DNA of 18,367 nucleotides, taken from positions 40,282 through 58,648 of the forward strand of contig DLVV01000351.1 in assembly GCA_003445035.1 (NCBI GenBank). The letters are read 5' to 3'. How positions within the stretch are numbered: position 1 is the stretch's first letter; every line of letters begins with the position of its first letter. The notes beneath the pieces were generated by a model. It saw only the letters and a program-made list of their open reading frames with translations, did no database searches and was not told where the DNA came from. This stretch comes from Planctomycetaceae bacterium. GTDB taxonomy: Bacteria; Planctomycetota; Planctomycetia; Planctomycetales; Planctomycetaceae. The translations under genes and the position numbers were made by a program. Positions 14,487 to 18,367 of this stretch are shown here, one piece after another.

Positions 14487-16046
14487 CTAGAATTCGTTCG
14501 GATTGCCGAACAGGCTCCCGCCGTCTCCGGTGCCGCCCTTCAGTGCCGATCGCTCGATCCGTTCGACTGGCGGCAGATCCTCGTCGGGTTCTTCATCCCG
14601 ACCGGCTCCGGCTGGTCGCTCGGTCAGGGCCTTCAGCGACAGGGAGATTCTCTGCTCGCTGGCGTCGACGTTGAGGATTTGCACATCGACTGACTGGCCT
14701 TCGCTGAGCACGTCGCTGACGCGGCGAACCCGCGTGTGTTCCAGTTCGCTGATGTGCAGCAGGCCCTCGATGCCGGGTTCGAGTTCCACGAAAGCGCCGA
14801 ATTCCATGATCCGCGTGACCGTCCCGCTGACCTGGCGGCCGACGGCGTAAACGTCGACCGCTCCTCCCCAGGGGTCGCTGGTCAACTGCTTCATTCCCAG
14901 GCTGACCCGGCTGCGTTCCTTGTCGATCTCCAGGATCTTGACCTCGACCGACTGCCCCTGTGTCAGCACCTGTTCGGGATGGTTCAGTCGAGACCAGCTG
15001 ATCTCGCCGATGTGCAGGAATCCGTCGAGTCCTCCGAGGTCGATGAAGGCGCCGTATTCCTTGAGTGTCTTGACGGTGCCGTTGCGGATTTCGCCGACAT
15101 TGAGCTGTTTCCACAACTCGGCCGCTGCGTCCTTGTATTCTTCTTCGAGCAGAGCACGGCGGCTGACGACCAGGTTACGTTTTCGCGAATCGACCTCGGT
15201 CACCTGGACCGAGAGTTTCTGTCCGATGAAGGGCTCGAGATCCTCGACGTAGGAGCGGTCGACCTGTCCGGCCGGCAGGAAACCCCGCAGCGCACCGACC
15301 TGCACTTCCAGCCCACCCTTGTTGGCCTTGGTCACGATGCAGTCGCATTTCATGCCGATGGTCACGGCATTCCAGTCTCCGCCCACCCGTCGTCGGCCAC
15401 GTGGCAGGTTCAGCTGGATCAGGCCCTCTTCGGCGTCGTATTGTTCGACCGCGACGTCGATCACCTGCCCGATCTCCGGTTCGCTCTTGTCCCACTGACG
15501 TCGAGGCACGATGCCGTTGGCACGCATGCCGATGTCAACAAAGACGCTGTCGGCGTCAATGGCCTGGATGGTCCCCTTCAGCCGGCTCCCCTCCTCGAGA
15601 TCCTCCTCGGATTCGATTCGCTCGCTCACCGCGTCCTCGTCCTGCGCGTCGATGCTGGAGACCGCCTGGGCGGCCAGGTCGATCAGCTTGGCGTCGTCGC
15701 TGGCCAGGGCGGCTTCGATTTCGGCTTCAATTTCGGCGTCGAGATCGTCATCGGGTGGCAGGTCGACCGGAGGTGCGGCGGCCTGTTGCGATTTTGGCGG
15801 TGGCTCGGGCGACTCGGCCACCCCGGCAGCCACGTCGGCCAGTTTCTCCTCGACGGTCGGTTCCCCTTCGGCCTGTGTGGCCACCGGCTTGGTTCTCGAA
15901 GGAATCGGCCGGGCCGATTCTCCACCGGTGGGATTCAGCTTCGGCCGCTTCCGCTCGGTCGTGGGAGCGGGCGATGATTCGGCCGGTTGATCCGAGCGGG
16001 TCTCGGTGGGCGTCTCTTCGGGCGGTTTCGGTGTTGAGTCGTTCAC
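14487..16046 (-). CDS. S1-domain RNA-binding protein (ribosomal protein bS1-like)
   Basis: 519 residues from GTG at 16046. Residues 1-150 are low-complexity, rich in Pro, Glu, Ala and Asp, with an acidic coiled patch (DDDLDAEIEAEIEAALASDD). Four S1 (OB-fold) repeats follow: about 152-217 (GTIQAIDADSVFVDIGMRANG), 228-297 (GLEVQVGALRGFLPAG), 316-387 (GTVKTLKEYGAFIDLGGLDGF) and 402-472 (GTVTRIMEFGAFVELEPGIEG). The last two are the most canonical. bS1-type proteins hold mRNA on the 30S subunit and help initiation where Shine-Dalgarno signals are weak, which fits the poor ribosome sites here. Canonical bS1 has six repeats; four is common outside proteobacteria. A longer frame reaching 16274 was rejected because it runs through the upstream gene; the GTG has GGAG ten bases before it. 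The FGE-like gene lies 44 bp upstream. Confidence 0.88.
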   Translation of the reverse strand: MNDSTPKPPEETPTETRSDQPAESSPAPTTERKRPKLNPTGGESARPIPSRTKPVATQAEGEPTVEEKLADVAAGVAESPEPPPKSQQAAAPPVDLPPDDDLDAEIEAEIEAALASDDAKLIDLAAQAVSSIDAQDEDAVSERIESEEDLEEGSRLKGTIQAIDADSVFVDIGMRANGIVPRRQWDKSEPEIGQVIDVAVEQYDAEEGLIQLNLPRGRRRVGGDWNAVTIGMKCDCIVTKANKGGLEVQVGALRGFLPAGQVDRSYVEDLEPFIGQKLSVQVTEVDSRKRNLVVSRRALLEEEYKDAAAELWKQLNVGEIRNGTVKTLKEYGAFIDLGGLDGFLHIGEISWSRLNHPEQVLTQGQSVEVKILEIDKERSRVSLGMKQLTSDPWGGAVDVYAVGRQVSGTVTRIMEFGAFVELEPGIEGLLHISELEHTRVRRVSDVLSEGQSVDVQILNVDASEQRISLSLKALTERPAGAGRDEEPDEDLPPVERIERSALKGGTGDGGSLFGNPNEF

Positions 16047-16090
16047 GGCAGCAGGCTCCGATGCAGCGAGGTCGATGGCCCGTTGGCGGG

Positions 16091-16999
16091 CTATTTCGAC
16101 ACCTTCTTCTTGTCGTTGCTGGTCACGGCCGCTTTGACACACCTCAGGCCGATCGCGTCGCTCTTGACGTGATCGGGAAGCGGCAGCCGCGTGGCACTTC
16201 TCAGCGATGGGTACTGGTCTCGCCACGATCCGCTCCGGATCACCCGCGAAACGAATTTCTTGTTGCCGTCCCATGCTCCGCTGTCCGCGGGAGCACGCTT
16301 GTAGTCAGCGTGCCAGGCATCGGCGACGAATTCCCACAGGTAGCCGTGCATGTCGTACAGGCCCCAGGGGTTGGGCTTGAGTGCTCCGACCGGGGGATCG
16401 TTGCCGGCGGCGTTGCCGTTGTGCCAGCCAAAGGGATCCAGCAGCCCGGCCTTCTTGCCCGTGTCGCCTTTGGCCTGTGCCTTGTCGCCGAAGCTGTAGG
16501 CGGTCGTCGTTCCAGCCCGGCAGCAGTACTCCCACTCGGCCTCACTCGGCAACCGGATCTCCTCGTCGGCCCCGATCAGCTTTTCCGCTCGCATCATCAG
16601 CGTCGCTCTCTGGCAAAACACCACCGCTTCCTGCCAACTGAGCATCTCGACGGAATTCCTCGGCCCGGTCCAGCGGCTGGGGTTCTTGCCCATCACCGCT
16701 TCCCACAGGTTCTGGGGCACCTCGTACTTGGCCATCGAAAACGCTCCAGCGATCTTGACGGTCCGAGCCGGTTGTTCGCTGGCGTCACCGCCCTTGGTGC
16801 CCATCACGAACGTCGCCGGGAACTTCCCCTTGCCCGGAGTGATCGCGACGAATTCGCCGTTGAAGGTCTTCAGCAGGGCCTGTCGTTCGGCGGGGGTCAT
16901 GGGCGATTTCTTGTCGTCCTTCTTTTCCTGGGCCGGAGCGGTCGGGGCAATCCAGAGGATCAGGGTGGTGATCAAACAGATCCTGAGCGTATCGGGCAT
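16091..16999 (-). CDS. Secreted FGE/SUMF1-domain protein without the catalytic cysteines
   Basis: 302 residues. The N-terminus MPDTLRICLITTLILWIAPTAPAQ is a signal peptide, cut probably after APA; an upstream in-frame ATG at 17038 would add 13 residues and is less likely. The body is the formylglycine-generating-enzyme (sulfatase-modifying factor) fold: GTFVMGT-like FPATFVMGTKGG, KYEVPQNLWEAVMGKNPS, VEMLSWQEAVVFCQRA, RLPSEAEWEYCCRAGTTT, NPWGLYDMHGYLWEFVADAW, and RVIRSGSWRDQYPSLRSATR. Active FGE needs a Cys pair in the last block (SW-C---C/YR); here it reads SWRDQYPSLRSA with no Cys. It is therefore unlikely to convert sulfatase Cys to formylglycine; such domains often serve as binding or structural modules in exported proteins. 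No sulfatase gene is nearby. It precedes the S1 gene by 44 bp on the same strand. Confidence 0.88.
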   Translation of the reverse strand: MPDTLRICLITTLILWIAPTAPAQEKKDDKKSPMTPAERQALLKTFNGEFVAITPGKGKFPATFVMGTKGGDASEQPARTVKIAGAFSMAKYEVPQNLWEAVMGKNPSRWTGPRNSVEMLSWQEAVVFCQRATLMMRAEKLIGADEEIRLPSEAEWEYCCRAGTTTAYSFGDKAQAKGDTGKKAGLLDPFGWHNGNAAGNDPPVGALKPNPWGLYDMHGYLWEFVADAWHADYKRAPADSGAWDGNKKFVSRVIRSGSWRDQYPSLRSATRLPLPDHVKSDAIGLRCVKAAVTSNDKKKVSK

Positions 17000-17076
17000 G
17001 GGGGGACTCGTGGTGAGAAGGTGGCCAGACCACTTCATTACTATCGAAGTTGCCTGCGGGCCGCAACGATTGGAGA

Positions 17077-17121
17077 GGGACCGGTCCCCGGAGTTTGACG
17101 CACGCCGTTCGAGCGGTCAAA
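17077..17121. promoter_or_regulatory. Inverted repeats in a divergent intergenic region
   Basis: GGGACCGGTCCC at 17077-17088 is a perfect 12-bp palindrome. Next to it TTTGAC (17094-17099) and GTCAAA (17116-17121) form an inverted repeat whose arms are two helical turns apart. TTGACG at 17095 also resembles a -35 box, with a weak CAAAGT 17 bases on, for the hydrolase gene at 17132. The region lies between divergent genes and could hold an operator. Confidence 0.35.
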
Positions 17122-17131
17122 GTGTGCGGTC

Positions 17132-17722
17132 ATGATCGAGCCGGAAACTCGCCCTCCCCGCAGCAGCGAACTGCTCTCGAGAACCGCCAGCCGATTGCTG
17201 GTGGTCGATGTGCAGCAGAAGTTGCTGGATCACATTCCGGTCTCGGGGACGCTGGTCGAGAACTGCCGGCGGCTGATCCGGGGGGCCCAGGTGCTGGATG
17301 TGCCGGTCGCCGCGACCGAGCAGTATCCAGATGGACTGGGGCCGACGGCGGAGGTGTTGGCCGGCCTGATGGGTGAGATTCCCGAGAAGCTCCGGTTCAG
17401 TTGTGTCGAGTGCCTGGACTGGGGAGGGCCGGCCGGCGATGAGGATCAGCGTGACCAGGTGGTCGTCTGTGGCATCGAGGCACATGTCTGTGTCACCCAG
17501 ACGGCGTTGGACCTGGCCGCCCAGGGCTACCGTGTCTATGTCCCCGCCGATGCGGTCGCCAGCCGGCACAAGCTCGACTGGAAGACCGCTCTCGGACGAC
17601 TCGCCGATTCGGGAATTGTCGTGTTGACGACCGAGAGCGTGTTGTTCGAGTGGTGCGAGGTGGCCGGGACCGACGAATTCCGGCAGATCAGCCGATTGGT
17701 GACCGGAAAAGACGAAGCTTGA
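17132..17722 (+). CDS. Isochorismatase-family cysteine hydrolase
   Basis: 196 residues, normal for the family. The catalytic triad is visible: Asp26 in LLVVDVQQKLL, Lys86 in GEIPEKLRFSC, and the nucleophile Cys120 in CGIEAHVCVTQTALDL, preceded by the usual Gly-Ile-Glu cis-peptide region. The VAATEQYPDGLGPTAEVL block (59-76) matches the YcaC/isochorismatase-like subgroup. These enzymes hydrolyse amide or vinyl-ether bonds (nicotinamide, carbamoylsarcosine, isochorismate and others); the substrate here cannot be told, and no siderophore genes are present, so isochorismate is unlikely. The ATG start is preceded by no strong Shine-Dalgarno. It is divergent from the FGE-like gene and lies 67 bp before hemB on the same strand, possibly co-transcribed. 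Confidence 0.9.
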   Translation: MIEPETRPPRSSELLSRTASRLLVVDVQQKLLDHIPVSGTLVENCRRLIRGAQVLDVPVAATEQYPDGLGPTAEVLAGLMGEIPEKLRFSCVECLDWGGPAGDEDQRDQVVVCGIEAHVCVTQTALDLAAQGYRVYVPADAVASRHKLDWKTALGRLADSGIVVLTTESVLFEWCEVAGTDEFRQISRLVTGKDEA

Positions 17723-17789
17723 AACGGGTTCGCACGGGGGGTTACAACGGAGTGAGTGCCACCGTGTCGAAATGTGCCGACGGCAGTCC

Positions 17790-18367
17790 ATGGCTTCAAC
17801 CGCACCAGAATCCACCACTCCCGAAACGGCCGCTTCTGCGACATTTCCCAATGTCCGGATGCGTCGCCTGAGGACCCATCCCCGGTTGCGGGAGATGGTC
17901 CGCGAGACGCGGTTGTCTCCGTCGGACTTCATCCTGCCGCTATTCATCCGGCATGGTGAGAACCAGCGGTTACCGATTTCCTCGATGCCCGGCCACAGCC
18001 AGTTGACGGTTGACCTGCTGGCTGACGAGGTGAAGGAGATCGCATCGCTGGGCATTCCGGCAGTGATCCTCTTCGGAATCCCCGCCGAGAAGGACGCGGT
18101 GGGCAGCGATGCGTGTGACGACCAGGGGATCGTGGCCGAGGCGGTGCGGGCGATCAAGGCCAGCGGCACCGACCTGCTGGTGATCACCGACGTGTGTTTC
18201 TGTGAGTTCACCGACCACGGCCACTGCGGGATCATCAACGACCGCCATGGAACACTGGATGTCGACAACGACGCGACGCTGGAGATCCTGGCCACCCAGG
18301 CGGTCACCCATGCCCGAGCCGGTGCCGACATGCTGGCTCCATCGGGAATGATGGATGGGATGGTCGG
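17790..18367 (+). CDS. hemB: Delta-aminolevulinic acid dehydratase (porphobilinogen synthase), 3' end cut by window
   Basis: 192 residues are visible of about 330-350. The frame runs off the window without a stop. The start of the core is MRRLRTHPRLREMVRETRLS, then DFILPLFIRHGEN, PISSMPGHSQLTVD, AVILFGIPAEKDAVGSDA and ADMLAPSGMMDGMV, all characteristic of HemB. The zinc-binding cluster DVCFCEFTDHGHC is intact, with Cys136, Cys138 and Cys146, so this is the zinc-type enzyme rather than the Mg/Asp type. It condenses two 5-aminolevulinate molecules to porphobilinogen in haem synthesis. The two active-site lysines lie beyond the window. The ATG at 17790 gives a ~23-residue Ala/Thr/Pro-rich N-terminal extension; ATG at 17772 and at 17859 are also in frame and possible. 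Confidence 0.93.
   Translation, partial: MASTAPESTTPETAASATFPNVRMRRLRTHPRLREMVRETRLSPSDFILPLFIRHGENQRLPISSMPGHSQLTVDLLADEVKEIASLGIPAVILFGIPAEKDAVGSDACDDQGIVAEAVRAIKASGTDLLVITDVCFCEFTDHGHCGIINDRHGTLDVDNDATLEILATQAVTHARAGADMLAPSGMMDGMV

Noticed and set aside
15970..16274. Upstream extension of the S1-protein frame
   Set aside because: The extra 76 codons overlap the end of the FGE-like gene and encode an Arg/Gln-rich stretch unlike the rest; a GTG with GGAG upstream at 16046 gives a clean 44-bp gap.
15401..17098. Plus-strand open frame of 565 codons across the S1 and FGE-like genes
   Set aside because: Arg/Pro-rich shadow frame without recognisable domains; both minus-strand genes below it have clear family motifs.

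Overview
The window is high-GC, gene-dense bacterial DNA that reads as ordinary chromosome rather than a mobile or accessory region. The best lineage guess is a planctomycete. The pointers are a very short lipoprotein ending in a YPYYTLRGP-DFF tail, a membrane protein whose C-terminus is a CSLCHEVPRGTLLGAFSY haem-type motif, an FGE-like secreted protein, and frequent GTG/TTG starts with weak Shine-Dalgarno signals. This rests on remembered family traits, not on a database search. I saw no transposase, integrase, CRISPR array, tRNA or rRNA, and no gene-free stretch longer than 300 bases.

Layout: (1) 3-2319, the 3' part of an FKBP-type peptidyl-prolyl isomerase followed by a sodium:solute symporter. 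(2) 2316-5491 on the minus strand, an ABC importer operon (ATPase, permease, NMT1/THI5-like lipoprotein) followed by a small Fis-type helix-turn-helix protein. (3) 5626-9073 on the plus strand, a truncated pntA remnant, then a tightly coupled series: NAD-type isocitrate dehydrogenase, type III pantothenate kinase (coaX) and a divergent MnmE-like GTPase that lacks the catalytic C-terminus. (4) 9140-11889, a membrane protein with a C-terminal CXXCH motif and, convergent and overlapping it by 43 bp, a polytopic membrane protein. (5) 11982-13445, rodA and, convergent, a tiny lipoprotein. (6) 13703-16999, a TIM-barrel 'sugar phosphate isomerase' with altered metal ligands, convergent with a four-repeat S1-domain protein and an FGE-like secreted protein. 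(7) 17132-18367, an isochorismatase-family hydrolase and the 5' part of hemB.

Functional themes are central metabolism and cofactors (isocitrate dehydrogenase, CoA, haem), envelope growth (RodA), solute uptake (SSS symporter, ABC importer) and translation (S1 protein, MnmE-like GTPase). Genes are packed tightly. Three junctions use a 4-bp GTGA stop/start overlap, and four convergent pairs have 3' ends that overlap or lie within about 40 bp.

I did not find a convincing new multi-gene system. The observations most worth a second look are the decapitated pntA at a strand switch, the MnmE paralogue without its C-terminal cysteine coupled to coaX, the TIM-barrel protein with substituted ligands, and a perfect 14-bp palindrome inside the CXXCH-tail coding region that sits just past the stop of the opposing gene.
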